A stretch of DNA of 46,746 nt, taken from a bacterium (GTDB taxonomy: Bacteria; Acidobacteriota; Thermoanaerobaculia; Multivoradales; J023). Below the pieces are notes generated by a model. It ran no database searches. It saw nothing but the letters and a program-made list of their open reading frames with translations, and was not told the origin of the DNA. Every line of letters starts with the position of its first letter. Positions within the stretch are counted from its first letter, which is position 1. Where the stretch lies: the NCBI GenBank assembly GCA_024226315.1, contig JAAELT010000565.1:74305-121050 (forward strand). Reading direction: 5' to 3'. Shown piece by piece: positions 16,597 through 25,825 of the stretch. The position numbers were made by a program, and so were the translations under genes.

Positions 16597-19500
16597 GTGA
16601 TTCACGAGATCGAGAGCGATCTCCTCGGTGTTCGCCGGAGTGCTCGTCAGAGCGCCGAGGACTTCGCCGGCAACGAACGATTTCTGGTGCAGCGGCGGCT
16701 CGGCGCCGGCGCCTTCGGCGTGGTCTACGAGGCCTTCGACCGGCGAGAGGGCAGCCGCGTCGCGCTCAAGGTGCTGCGCTTCGCCGAGGCGGATTCCCTC
16801 TATCGCTTCAAGAAGGACTTCCGCTCCCTCGCCGACCTCCGGCACCCGAACCTGGTCGCGCTCTACGAGCTGATGTCGGAGGACGGCCTGTGGATGTTCT
16901 CGATGGAGCTGGTTCCCGGCGTCGACTTCATCGCGGCGCTCGCCGGTGAGGAAGCCGGCCCCACGATCGGCGCCGAGTCAGATGTGGCGGTCCATCCGTC
17001 GTCGGTCGAGGTGCCGGCGGTGGCTGGCCGTGCGCGGCCGGACTACGATCGCGTCCGTCGAATCTTGCTGCAGCTGGCGCGTGGCCTTCACACCGTGCAC
17101 CTGAGCGGCAAGGTGCACCGCGACATCAAGCCGCCCAACGTGCTGGTGACGCACGACGACCGGGCCGTCCTGCTGGACTTCGGGCTGGTCACAGAGCTCC
17201 AGCGTATCGGTATTCCCGAGATCGAGCCGCAGACCGTCGGCACGCCCGCCTACATGTCTCCGGAACAGGCGCTGGCGCTGCCGGGCACGGCGGCCAGCGA
17301 TTGGTACAGCGTCGGGGTGATGCTCTATCAGGCGTTGTCCGGCGAGCTGCCGTTCCATGGCACGGCAGTCGAGATCATGGCCAGCAAACAGACCGGATTG
17401 CCCGCCGCCCTGCCGGACGCCCCGGCAGACCTCGGCGAGCTGTGCCTCGGCCTGCTCGATCCGGATCCGGAGACCCGGCTGCCGGGAGAAGAGGTGCTGC
17501 GCCGGCTGGAAGTTGCCGACCACCCGCCGGCTGCCCGGATTCGGCAGATGCGCGAGCACGTCGAGGTGCCATTCGTCGGCCGCAAGGAGGTCCTGGCCGA
17601 GCTCGAGGACGCGCTCGATCGCTGCCGGCACGGCACGGTGGCGGTCTACCTGAGCGGCGCCTCGGGCATGGGCAAGACCGCCCTGCTCGATCGCTTCGTT
17701 ACGCGGCAGGCGGGGACGGACGAGCAGACGGTGGTACTCACGGGGCGCTGTTATCTACAGGAGTCGGTTCCCTACAAGGCCCTCGACAGTCTGATCGACT
17801 CGTTGAGTCGCTACCTGGCCAGCCTGCCGCGGGAGGACGTCGCGGCGCTGATCCCGCCCGGGGTGGCGTCGCTGTCGAGGTTGTTTCCCGTTCTGCTGCG
17901 AATCGATCGGGTGGCGGCGGCCCAGAGCGAGCCGCTCGAGCCGCGACTCCTGCGCCGCCGCGCCTTCGCCGTTTTGCGCGAGCTGCTCGGCCGCCTGGCC
18001 GAGCGTCGCAGGCTGGTGCTGGTTCTCGACGACCTGCAATGGGGCGACATGGACAGTTTCCAGGTTCTCGACGAGTTGTTCAAACCGCCGGACCCACCCC
18101 CTCTGCTGTTGATCGGCGCGTATCGCAGCGAGGATCAGCCGGCGAGCCGCTTCTTGCGCGCACTGGCCGACCACCGCCGGGCGCTCTCCTGGCACGGAGT
18201 CGACGTCCGCGAGCTCGAGATCGGCGAGCTCTCGACCAGCGAGGCGAGCGGCTTGATCCGGGGGCTCGAGCGTCAGGGCGTCGAGATCCCCGCCGAGCGG
18301 GCCCGGAAGATCCTGAGTGAGGCCGGTGGCAATCCGCTATTTCTCTCCGAGCTTGCACACTTTTCGACTCATCGGGAAAGTGCGATCGCGTCTACCGAGG
18401 TCGGGGAGCGACCGTCCGGCTCCGATCTGCGTCTGCGGGACGTCATCTCGTCGCGGGTGACTGGCCTGCCGGCATCGGCCCGCCGCCTTCTCGAGATCGT
18501 GGCGGTGGCCGGCAAGCCGCTGGAGTGGGAGGCCGCTCGGCTGGCGGCGGAGCTCGGGGCCGAAGGCACCGAGGCGATCGCTCGTCTGAGGACCCAGAAA
18601 CTAATCCGGCAATCCGCCGGCGAGGACCGCGAGCAGATCGAGTGCTACCACGACCGGATTCGCGAGGTGGTGGTGGCGGGCTTGAGCCCTCGGTCACTGC
18701 GTGCCGGTCACGGTGCCCTGGCGCTGGCGCTCGAGTCGTCCGGGCGCGCCGATCCCGAGACCCTCGCGGTCCACTTCCAGGCGACCGAAGAGGTCGTTCG
18801 GGCTCGCGAGTACGCGGTCACGGCGGCCGCGCGAGCCGAGCAGGCACTGGCGTTCGACCGCGCGGCACGGCTCTATCGGCAGGCACTCGACCTGGTCGAG
18901 GACGACGGCCCGGAACGCTACCGGCTCGAGGTCCAGCTCGGCGAGGCGCTGGCCAACGCCGGCCACAGCCGCGAGGCGGCGGAGACCTTCCTCCAGGCGG
19001 TGGGCCACTCGGGGGCCATCAACCCGGTCGAAGCGCAGCGCCACGCGGCCGAGAAGCTGCTGATCAGCGGTCACATCGATCGCGGCATGGCGATCCTGCG
19101 TCACGTGCTGCGCACCACGGGCATGCGTCTGGAGAAGCGTTCCTGGAAGGCGTTGGCGGATCTCTGGTGGCACCGTCTGCGTCTTCGCCTGCGCGGCCTG
19201 CGCTTCTCCGAGACGCCGGCGTCCGCCTGCGACCCGCAACAGCTGCGAAAGATCGACGCCTGCTGGTCGGTGGAGATCGGGCTCTGCCTGGTGGACGTGC
19301 TGCGCGCTTCGCAGTTCCATAGCCGTCACCTGCTGTTGGCGCTCGAGGCCGGCGAGCCCCAGCGTGTGGCCCGCGGTCTCGCGATGGAGGTCTTCTTCGG
19401 CTCCATGGAAGGGGCCGCCACCGGCGAAGTGCTGGAGCAGGCGCGGTCTCTGGCCGGCCGGGTGAGGGGACGCTACGCCTCCAGCCTCACGGAGATGGCC

Positions 19501-20394
19501 GCCGGCATGCTGGCCTGCTCGCGGGGTGCCTGGCGCGAAGCCCGCCAGAGCCTCGAGAAGGCCGAGAATCAGCTTCGCGAGGCCCGTGCCGGGGTCGTCT
19601 GGGAGTTGGACACCGTGCGCCATTTCAGGATTCTGGCCGAGCTGCAGCTCGGTTCCTGGCCGCGGCTGTTCGCCGAGCTGCCCGACCTGCTCGGCCCGGC
19701 CCTGGAGCAGGGGAATCTGTTTCTCGCCACGCATTTGCGTCACTGGGTGGAGAGCTTGCGCCACCTGGTCGGAGACCGTCCCGAGGACGCCCAGGCGGTG
19801 CTGGGCGACTCGATTCGCGACTGGTCCCAGGAGGGGTTCCACTTTCAGCATTTCGGTCACCTCCATGCCTCGGCGCAGGTCGCCCTCTATCGTGGGCGGG
19901 GTACCGAGGCCTGGAAGCTGGTGAGCGGGCGCTGGAGCGAGCTGAAGGATTCGATGATTCAGCGTATTGAGATGGTGCTGATTTTATCCCACGATCTCGG
20001 CGCCCGGTGCGCGCTGGCCGCGGCCGCGGAGAGCGACGACCCCTCGCTGCGCTCCTGGCTCTTGCATCGAGCGGTCAGGTCGGCCCGCCGGATCGGCCGC
20101 GCCGAATCAGCTTGGTCGTCCGCCCTGGCGGACCTGCTGCACTCCGGAGTGGCCGCTGCCCGCGGCCGCCACTCAACGGCGCTTGCCCGGCTTCGGGCCG
20201 CGGCCGCCGGCTTCGACCAGTGCGAGATGGTCGTCCACGCCGCGGCCTGCCGCCGGCGCCTGGGTCGGCTCACAGGAGACGCCGAGGCCGTGGCCGCCGC
20301 CGAGCAGGTGCTGCGTGAGCGCGGCGTGGGTGCCCCGGATCGTATGTCGGCGGTCCTGGCTCCCGGTGGTCGCGATGTCGGCGGCCTGACATGA
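16597..20394 (+). CDS. Ser/Thr protein kinase fused to AAA ATPase and TPR-like region (PknK-type)
   Basis: The chosen GTG start at 16597 follows an aagggggc ribosome site and gives 1265 residues. Kinase domain (about 28-330): glycine loop LGAGAFGVVYEAF, Lys58 in VALKVLRF, catalytic Asp176 in HRDIKPPNVLV, DFGLV and GTPAYMSPEQ, all intact. ATPase domain (about 335-600): Walker A SGASGMGKTALLD (Lys360) and Walker B VLVLDDLQW. The rest is helical TPR-like repeats. There is no membrane helix. This is the layout of PknK-like signalling hubs, where the ATPase/TPR part integrates ligands or partners and the kinase is the output. The frame extends upstream to 16414, but those residues are the shadow of an antisense remnant and lack kinase homology. 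Confidence 0.9.
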   Translation: MIHEIESDLLGVRRSARQSAEDFAGNERFLVQRRLGAGAFGVVYEAFDRREGSRVALKVLRFAEADSLYRFKKDFRSLADLRHPNLVALYELMSEDGLWMFSMELVPGVDFIAALAGEEAGPTIGAESDVAVHPSSVEVPAVAGRARPDYDRVRRILLQLARGLHTVHLSGKVHRDIKPPNVLVTHDDRAVLLDFGLVTELQRIGIPEIEPQTVGTPAYMSPEQALALPGTAASDWYSVGVMLYQALSGELPFHGTAVEIMASKQTGLPAALPDAPADLGELCLGLLDPDPETRLPGEEVLRRLEVADHPPAARIRQMREHVEVPFVGRKEVLAELEDALDRCRHGTVAVYLSGASGMGKTALLDRFVTRQAGTDEQTVVLTGRCYLQESVPYKALDSLIDSLSRYLASLPREDVAALIPPGVASLSRLFPVLLRIDRVAAAQSEPLEPRLLRRRAFAVLRELLGRLAERRRLVLVLDDLQWGDMDSFQVLDELFKPPDPPPLLLIGAYRSEDQPASRFLRALADHRRALSWHGVDVRELEIGELSTSEASGLIRGLERQGVEIPAERARKILSEAGGNPLFLSELAHFSTHRESAIASTEVGERPSGSDLRLRDVISSRVTGLPASARRLLEIVAVAGKPLEWEAARLAAELGAEGTEAIARLRTQKLIRQSAGEDREQIECYHDRIREVVVAGLSPRSLRAGHGALALALESSGRADPETLAVHFQATEEVVRAREYAVTAAARAEQALAFDRAARLYRQALDLVEDDGPERYRLEVQLGEALANAGHSREAAETFLQAVGHSGAINPVEAQRHAAEKLLISGHIDRGMAILRHVLRTTGMRLEKRSWKALADLWWHRLRLRLRGLRFSETPASACDPQQLRKIDACWSVEIGLCLVDVLRASQFHSRHLLLALEAGEPQRVARGLAMEVFFGSMEGAATGEVLEQARSLAGRVRGRYASSLTEMAAGMLACSRGAWREARQSLEKAENQLREARAGVVWELDTVRHFRILAELQLGSWPRLFAELPDLLGPALEQGNLFLATHLRHWVESLRHLVGDRPEDAQAVLGDSIRDWSQEGFHFQHFGHLHASAQVALYRGRGTEAWKLVSGRWSELKDSMIQRIEMVLILSHDLGARCALAAAAESDDPSLRSWLLHRAVRSARRIGRAESAWSSALADLLHSGVAAARGRHSTALARLRAAAAGFDQCEMVVHAAACRRRLGRLTGDAEAVAAAEQVLRERGVGAPDRMSAVLAPGGRDVGGLT

Positions 20395-20539
20395 TTGCCT
20401 GTAGAATCTCTGGACGTCAGCAGCAGAATCAGGGTCCGGGCTTCTCGTCCGGTCGGCCGGGCCGGTATTCGAACCGTGACGACGGGTTACGTCCGGCTGG
20501 CGAAAACGCACGGGGAGGCACGAGGGAGACAACTCGAGG

Positions 20540-21871
20540 ATGGGTGCGTTCTACAACAGCATCTGCATTCCCGGGGATCGCGACCAGGAGGTCAGGGATT
20601 CGCTTCAGCGTTGGCTGGGAGGCCGGGGTTTCGAGCTCTCGGACCAGCCCGTGCTGTTCGACCTGGACGGTGAGACCGAGCGCTGCGCCTTCCTGATCTG
20701 GAACGAACGCTGGACCGTCCTGGTGTTCAGCAAGTACGAAGAGGAACGGCGCCTGATCCGCGAGCTCCAGACCTGGGGTGGCCCGCTCCTCTACCTGTGG
20801 GTGCAAGACTCTGACGTCTGGGGCTACGACCTCTTCGGCGAAGCGGGATTTGTCGCCTCGTTCAACTCCGACCCGCGAAGCTACGTCTCGTTCCCCGGCG
20901 AGGACGCCGCGCCGCGGCCTGCCGCCGACGCGCGAGAGGTGTGCAGGCGGCTCGGTTTCGAGGGCCGGGCGGCCGAGCTGCTGCGGATCCACCGCCACCG
21001 GGCGGCGTTCAAGGAAGATTCCTGCCTGGAAATGTGCCGCCTGATCGACGCCGAGCCGGCGCTCGCCAGCTACGACGACCTGGAACGCGGAGCGTTCGAG
21101 GATCTCGAAGGCTGGCGGGTGGAGCAACTGCACTTCGTGCATCGCGACGCTCGAGGCGGCTGCAAGGCCGAGGTCGGCCTGCACGACGTGAGGCTCGACG
21201 CCGAGGCGATGAGCTCGGGCATCCGCCTGGAGCGCTTCGAGATCCCCGCCGAGGTGCTGACCGAAATGGAGCGCCGCCGTCGCCGGGTGCGCCTCCGGCT
21301 GACGCTGCTCAAGCCGGTGTCGTGGCTCGCCCGCGCCTGGCGCAAAGCCCGAGAGGCGCCGGCCCGCGCTCGCCGGGAGCGCCGGGTCGAAGGCGCGAGC
21401 CCTTCCCTGCCCGACGCGGGGTTCTCCAGGCACGAGTCGAGCGACATCATCGAGGTTCGGCACCTGATCAACGAGCGCCACAGGTGCCGTATCCGGCTGG
21501 CTGTGGGTGGAGAGGCGAAGTCGGGATCCACGAAGCCGGCATCGGTCTTCGCGTTCCAGATCGGAGAGACGCCGATCACCTGCACGGCGCGGCCACGGGC
21601 GCGCATCACGGAGGTGCTGCAGCAGCCCAGCCGTTCGAAGATCCTGCGCGACGAGAAATACCTGATCGGCGGTCTGCAGGCCCGACACGTCGTCTACGAG
21701 CTCCCGCCCTACTACCTGGCCGGCACCTCGGGGCCCAGCTATCTCGGTCTGCACGTGGTGCAGACCGAGGTGGCCCTCTACGTCTTTCTCTACCGGTTTC
21801 CGCGCAAGATCCTCAAGGAGGTGGAGCGAGCGATCCTCGCCACGGTGCGCTCATTCAGGCTGTTGACCTAA
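20540..21871 (+). CDS. Hypothetical two-part cytosolic protein
   Basis: This 443-residue protein starts MGAFYNSICIPGDRDQ after a gag-rich leader. It has no signal peptide or membrane helix. Residues 1-130 form an alpha/beta domain rich in aromatics (WVQDSDVWGYDLFGE). The middle has a basic helical stretch (about 235-285, RRRRRVRLRL and ARARRERR). The C-terminal 150 residues look like a separate beta-rich domain (GPSYLGLHVVQTEVALYVFL). I recognise no family. It follows the kinase gene by 145 bp on the same strand and overlaps the convergent dehalogenase stop by 4 bp. A link to the kinase is contextual only. Confidence 0.65.
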   Translation: MGAFYNSICIPGDRDQEVRDSLQRWLGGRGFELSDQPVLFDLDGETERCAFLIWNERWTVLVFSKYEEERRLIRELQTWGGPLLYLWVQDSDVWGYDLFGEAGFVASFNSDPRSYVSFPGEDAAPRPAADAREVCRRLGFEGRAAELLRIHRHRAAFKEDSCLEMCRLIDAEPALASYDDLERGAFEDLEGWRVEQLHFVHRDARGGCKAEVGLHDVRLDAEAMSSGIRLERFEIPAEVLTEMERRRRRVRLRLTLLKPVSWLARAWRKAREAPARARRERRVEGASPSLPDAGFSRHESSDIIEVRHLINERHRCRIRLAVGGEAKSGSTKPASVFAFQIGETPITCTARPRARITEVLQQPSRSKILRDEKYLIGGLQARHVVYELPPYYLAGTSGPSYLGLHVVQTEVALYVFLYRFPRKILKEVERAILATVRSFRLLT

Positions 21872-22773
21872 CTCCTCTGCATGAAGCCGACCACGGCGTC
21901 GGCCAGCGCCTCGCCCTGGTCTTCCTGCAGGAAATGGCCGCCACTCTCGATCGTGGTGTGGGGCTGGCCGGCGGTGCCCGGGACAAGCTTCAAGAACACC
22001 TGGTCGAGGCCCCGCATGATCGGGTCGCTGTCGCTGAAGGCGGTCAGGAAGGGCTTCTCCCAGCGCTGGAGCGCCGCCCACGCCTCGCGATTGGGTTGTG
22101 ACGCTGGATCGTCGGGTGCCACCGGCACCAGTACCGGGAATTGCCGGGCTCCGGCCTTGTAGTCGTCGTCGGGGAAAGGAGCGTCGTAGGCCGCCACGAC
22201 TTCCGGGGCCAGCTCAGTGGCGGTGGCCCGCTGGATGATGGCGCCGACGGCGAAGTCCGGGGTCTCCTGGCTGTACTTCCTCCACGCCATGAAGGCCTTG
22301 GGCGGCGGTTGGTCGCCGGTCGGCAGGATCGTGTTGGCGGCGACAATGCGGCTGAAGCGCTCGGGATGCTCCGCCGCCAGGCGCAAACCGAGCAAGCCGC
22401 CCCAGTCCTGACAGACCAGGGTGACGTCACTCAATACCGCGGCGTCGAACCAGGCGCGCAGCCAGTCGAGGTGACGCTGGTAGGTGTAATCGGAGCGCTC
22501 AGTTGGCTTGTCGGAGCGCCCGAAGCCCACCAGGTCGGGGGCGACGGCACGGTAGCCGGCGGCCGCAAAGACCGGCAGCATCTTGCGATAGAGGTACGAC
22601 CAGGAAGGCTCGCCGTGCAGGCACAGCACGACCTCGCCGTCGGCGGGCCCGTCTTCCACGTGGTGCATGCGCAGAGCGCCGCCGTCGCTGTCGGGGATCT
22701 CGGTGTAGTGGGGAGCGAACGGGTAGCCGGGCAGGTTGTCGAACCGATCGTCCGGGGTCCGGAGCGTTCTCAT
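21868..22773 (-). CDS. dhmA: Haloalkane dehalogenase, subfamily I
   Basis: This 301-residue protein starts at ATG 22773 behind a strong ribosome site (aggaggc). It has the alpha/beta-hydrolase fold with oxyanion motif HGEPSW (53-58), nucleophile Asp123 in CQDWGG with halide-binding Trp124, catalytic acid Asp250 in FSDSDP and catalytic His280 in SGGHFLQ. Asp as nucleophile and acid after strand 7 are the marks of HLD-I enzymes (DhlA/DhmA group), which hydrolyse carbon-halogen bonds to alcohol plus halide. A cap-domain Trp (MAWRKY, Trp164) may be the second halide ligand. It is monocistronic and divergent from the partner-switching operon. A frame extending to 23028 has no start support. Confidence 0.9.
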   Translation of the reverse strand: MRTLRTPDDRFDNLPGYPFAPHYTEIPDSDGGALRMHHVEDGPADGEVVLCLHGEPSWSYLYRKMLPVFAAAGYRAVAPDLVGFGRSDKPTERSDYTYQRHLDWLRAWFDAAVLSDVTLVCQDWGGLLGLRLAAEHPERFSRIVAANTILPTGDQPPPKAFMAWRKYSQETPDFAVGAIIQRATATELAPEVVAAYDAPFPDDDYKAGARQFPVLVPVAPDDPASQPNREAWAALQRWEKPFLTAFSDSDPIMRGLDQVFLKLVPGTAGQPHTTIESGGHFLQEDQGEALADAVVGFMQRS

Positions 22774-23160
22774 CAATGCCTCCTGTGCGGGATCGCCGGG
22801 TCCTTCGCAGGTCGTGGCGCGCCGGTCATGGTAACCCAGGTCATCTGTTCGCGGCCGGTGAGCGTAGAGGCGAGTGAAAGCGCATAGATGTCCGGTGGGG
22901 CAATTTGCCTCATGCGCGGCATTGTGTCCCTTTGAGCCTTGAAACGTACGATCTGCTGCGATTCCCAGGTCAATTCGAAGCCAAGACGTGCACGCATGCG
23001 GCATATTGTCGCGCACGTAGTTTCTCAACCATCTCTCGCGAATTCTTCGAGAGCTGAATAAGGCACTTGTTTACAAGCAGTTAAGAGACTCAAACGAGCC
23101 CCGCTGGCAGCCTGGCAGCCACCTTGCTTATTACGATGTTGAACCAGTGAGGAGGCTCTC
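22774..23160. other. 387-bp divergent intergenic region
   Basis: No gene is supported here. The half nearest 23160 is distinctly AT-richer than the surroundings and should hold the promoters of the dehalogenase and of the partner-switching operon. It contains a cttgt-tt-acaag palindrome, a ctctcg...cgagag inverted repeat around an EcoRI-like gaattc, and a ctggcagc direct repeat just before the micro-ORF. None can be tied to a known regulator. Confidence 0.5.
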
Positions 23161-23319
23161 ATGCTAGAATCTGCCCGAAATCGCGATGTCGCCATTTCCA
23201 GGGTCCCTGCCCAGGCAGTGCTTTCGGCCGGCACTCTGCTCAGCTTTGCTTGGCTCTTGCTGCAAGGAAAGATCCATCCCATCGTGGTCTACCTACTTCA
23301 GGTCTACTTGACCTTCTAA
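23161..23319 (+). CDS. 52-residue membrane micro-protein leading the partner-switching operon
   Basis: The ATG at 23161 lies 7 bp after a near-perfect ribosome site (gaggagg), and the frame closes with TAA at 23317-23319. The peptide begins MLESARNRDVAISRVPAQAV and continues as one long hydrophobic helix or two short ones (LSAGTLLSFAWLLLQ, then HPIVVYLLQVYLTF). It lies 45 bp before the RsbW-like gene on the same strand. No family is recognised. The ribosome site plus hydrophobic content make translation likely. It may anchor or sense for the switch, or be a leader peptide. Confidence 0.6.
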   Translation: MLESARNRDVAISRVPAQAVLSAGTLLSFAWLLLQGKIHPIVVYLLQVYLTF

Positions 23320-23364
23320 GGATTGCCCGACCTTCCGACCGGCGGGTCGCCGGAGATCGCGCTC

Positions 23365-23784
23365 ATGCAGCAGGTGAGGCTGACTCTACCCATGATTCCG
23401 AATATGGAGCTCACGGCCAGTAAAACGGCCTGCGCCATGGGGGAGCAGATCGGCCTGAGCCCAGACAAGATCGACGAGGTCCAGATGGCCGTCGTCGAGG
23501 CCTGCATCAATGCCTTCGAGCACAGCGGCTCGTCGGATCGCGAGGTGCGCATCCTGCTCCAGGTGCTCGGAACGGACGATCAGCCGCGCGGGCTGCAAAT
23601 CACCATCCGAGACGCGGGAGTCGGCTTCTCCCCTGATAAGATCACGCGCCTGAGAGCCGAAGAAACCCTCACGGCCCCGCGTAAGAGAGGACATGGTCTG
23701 AGGATCATCGACGGATTGATGGACGAGGTCGATATCCAATCCGACTCCGAAGGGACAACCGTCGTCATGAGGAAGATGCGGTGA
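23365..23784 (+). CDS. RsbW/SpoIIAB-like anti-sigma factor kinase (HATPase_c_2)
   Basis: The ATG at 23365 (MQQVRLTLPMIPNMELTASK) gives 139 residues, the usual size. GHKL ATP-binding motifs are present: N-box VVEACINAFEHSG (Glu45, Asn49), G1 RDAGVGFSPD, and G2 KRGHGLRIIDGLMDEV. This family phosphorylates STAS antagonists on serine and, in the unphosphorylated-antagonist state, releases its sigma factor or other target. A TTG at 23323 would extend it by 14 residues but lacks a good ribosome site. It is followed 16 bp later by the STAS gene and then by the phosphatase, so the operon encodes a full partner switch. No sigma factor gene is nearby, so the output target is unknown. Confidence 0.88.
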   Translation: MQQVRLTLPMIPNMELTASKTACAMGEQIGLSPDKIDEVQMAVVEACINAFEHSGSSDREVRILLQVLGTDDQPRGLQITIRDAGVGFSPDKITRLRAEETLTAPRKRGHGLRIIDGLMDEVDIQSDSEGTTVVMRKMR

Positions 23785-23800
23785 GATTCTGGAGCATCCG

Positions 23801-24154
23801 ATGACAGAGAGCCTAAAGCTTACCGTCGATGACCAGAAAGACGGTCTGGCGGTGATCTACACCGACGGATACATCAACAATCAGGGCGGCGAGGAAATCG
23901 CCAGGGTCGCTTACGAGCTGATCGACAAGGGAGAGAAGAACCTCTTGTTGAACCTGGCGGGTACCAAGATCGTCAACTCGATCGGCATCTCGATCCTGAT
24001 CGAGATCATCGAGAAGATGCTCGAGATCGACGGCAAGCTGGCCTTCTGCAGCCTGACGCCGACGATCGAGAAGACGTTCCACATCATGGGCCTGGCCCAG
24101 TACGCGGGGATCTATCCCGACGAGGAAGGAGCCGTCGAGGACCTGGGGTCCTAG
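23801..24154 (+). CDS. STAS-domain anti-sigma factor antagonist (RsbV-like)
   Basis: This 117-residue single STAS domain starts MTESLKLTVDDQKDG and has strands AVIYTDGYINN and LLLNLAGTKIVNSIGISIL. The antagonist signature is NSIGIS (Asn59, Ser60) where classic proteins have DSSG/DSTG, so Ser60 is the best phospho-acceptor candidate although the motif is non-canonical. Unphosphorylated antagonist binds the RsbW-type kinase and frees its target. It sits between the kinase gene and the SpoIIE phosphatase gene, which would remove the phosphate. The acidic C-terminal tail (YPDEEGAVEDLGS) extends slightly beyond the domain. Confidence 0.88.
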   Translation: MTESLKLTVDDQKDGLAVIYTDGYINNQGGEEIARVAYELIDKGEKNLLLNLAGTKIVNSIGISILIEIIEKMLEIDGKLAFCSLTPTIEKTFHIMGLAQYAGIYPDEEGAVEDLGS

Positions 24155-24200
24155 ACGACCGCCGAGCCGGTCCGCGTGCCGACGTCTCCTCTAGAAACTC

Positions 24201-25802
24201 ATGACGTCAGAAACGATGTCCCCCGTGGTGGCGGCGACGCGCGGCCTGGACGCGCGCGGGTGGGGTCTGCTGTTCTCACTCGCCAAGAAAGAGGCCGATG
24301 ATCGCCAGGTGCTCGAGGCCGAGCTGCGCCGTTGGTGTGATCGCCACGGCACCCAGGCCGCCGTCTACACCGAGATCGACGGGACGTACCGACGACTCGC
24401 GAGTGCCGGCCAGGAGCCGTTTCCAGAAGAGATCTGCGGGTCCACCGAGCTGGTCGATCAGTGGTCGCGCCTGGAGCTACCGCAGACCCTGCTGCTGCAC
24501 ACCTCGGAGGCGGACGTGCCGGCTCCGGAAGAGGCGCTGCTGTTGCTGGCGGCGGGCGCTCGCATCAGCAGCTTGAAACGCCAGATCCAGGAGCAGAAGT
24601 TCCAGGCCAAGTTCCGCGGTGTCGAGCTCGAGGCGCTGTACGATGTGGGTCTGGCGATCGCCTCGACCCTCGATCTCGAAGAGCTGTGCGAAGAGGCTTT
24701 GCTGCGGGCGGTCTCGCTGCTCGACGCTCGGCGCGGCGCGCTCTACCTGCTGGAGGGCGAACGTTATCGCCTCAATAGTCGCTTCGGCGGCGATGCCCTG
24801 GATGACTTCGCGGCCGGCGAGAGCGGCCTGGCCGAGATCCTTGCCGGCGAAGGACGGGGGCCGGAGGGCTGGATCCCGGGAGCCCGGCACCTGCTGGCGG
24901 TGCCGGTGGAGATCGAGAACGCCGCCCTCGGCGTGTTGGTGGTGGCCGACAAAGAGAGCCGGCGTGGAGTGGGGCCGTTTCCGCCCACCGATCGCCGAAC
25001 GCTCTCGTTGTTCGCCAACCAGGCAGCGATCGCCCTGGAGAACGCCAAACTGCACAAGCTCGCGCTGGAGAAGGAGCGCCTGGAACGCGAGATGGAACTG
25101 GCGGCGGAGATTCAGCAGCAGCTCTTGCCCAAGACGATGCCCACGATTCCGGGCTACGAGGTCATCGGTTGGAACCGGCCGGCGCGCCAGGCCGGCGGCG
25201 ACTATTACGACTTTCAGGGGCTCGGCAACGGCGGCTGGGGTCTGGTGGTCGGCGACGTCGTGGGCAAGGGTGTGCCGGCGGCACTCTTGGTCTCGACCCT
25301 GCATTCGGCGCTCAGGGTGCTGCTCGACCAGATGGAGATCGGCCCGCAGCTGATCGAACGGCTCAACCGGCACATCTTCGAGTCGTCGAGCCCCAACAAG
25401 TTCATCACCATGCTGCTCGCCGCGCTCGACACCCAGGGCGATCGGCTGGCCTATCTCAACGCTGGCCACAACCCGGGGCTGCTGGTCCGCGCCGGCGGTG
25501 AAGTCGAGGAGTTGCCTTCCGCCGGACTGCCGCTCGGCCTCATGGCCCAGAGCCGCTTCGAGGTATCGTGCCTGGAGCTGGGTCACGGCGACCTGGTGTG
25601 CATCTACTCCGACGGCATCACCGAGTGCGAGGCGCCCGACGAAGAGGAATACGGGCTCGAGCGCCTGAGGGACCTGCTTTTCGATCAACGCCAGCAGCCC
25701 CTGGCGGAGATCCTCCACCGGATCGACCAGGCGGTGACCGACTTCGCCCAGGGTCAGCCCCAGGGCGACGACCAGACCGTCATCCTGCTGCGTCGCTGCT
25801 AG
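24201..25802 (+). CDS. GAF-SpoIIE (PP2C-type) serine phosphatase, RsbU-like
   Basis: This 533-residue protein has an N-terminal domain (1-130), a GAF sensor (about 145-285), a signalling helix (about 285-315, EKERLEREMELAAEIQQQLL) and a SpoIIE phosphatase (about 320-533). Metal-binding aspartates are seen at Asp334 (GGDYYDF), Asp352 (VGDVVGKG), Asp471 (YSDGITE) and Asp523/524 (GDDQT), so it should be active. Its expected substrate is the phosphorylated STAS protein encoded just upstream; the GAF domain would supply the input. It has no membrane segment. The stop codon at 25800-25802 lies only 23 bp before the truncated korA sequence begins, an unusually abrupt boundary. Confidence 0.92.
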   Translation: MTSETMSPVVAATRGLDARGWGLLFSLAKKEADDRQVLEAELRRWCDRHGTQAAVYTEIDGTYRRLASAGQEPFPEEICGSTELVDQWSRLELPQTLLLHTSEADVPAPEEALLLLAAGARISSLKRQIQEQKFQAKFRGVELEALYDVGLAIASTLDLEELCEEALLRAVSLLDARRGALYLLEGERYRLNSRFGGDALDDFAAGESGLAEILAGEGRGPEGWIPGARHLLAVPVEIENAALGVLVVADKESRRGVGPFPPTDRRTLSLFANQAAIALENAKLHKLALEKERLEREMELAAEIQQQLLPKTMPTIPGYEVIGWNRPARQAGGDYYDFQGLGNGGWGLVVGDVVGKGVPAALLVSTLHSALRVLLDQMEIGPQLIERLNRHIFESSSPNKFITMLLAALDTQGDRLAYLNAGHNPGLLVRAGGEVEELPSAGLPLGLMAQSRFEVSCLELGHGDLVCIYSDGITECEAPDEEEYGLERLRDLLFDQRQQPLAEILHRIDQAVTDFAQGQPQGDDQTVILLRRC

Positions 25803-25825
25803 CTACTCTTCAGGGTAGCCACCAG

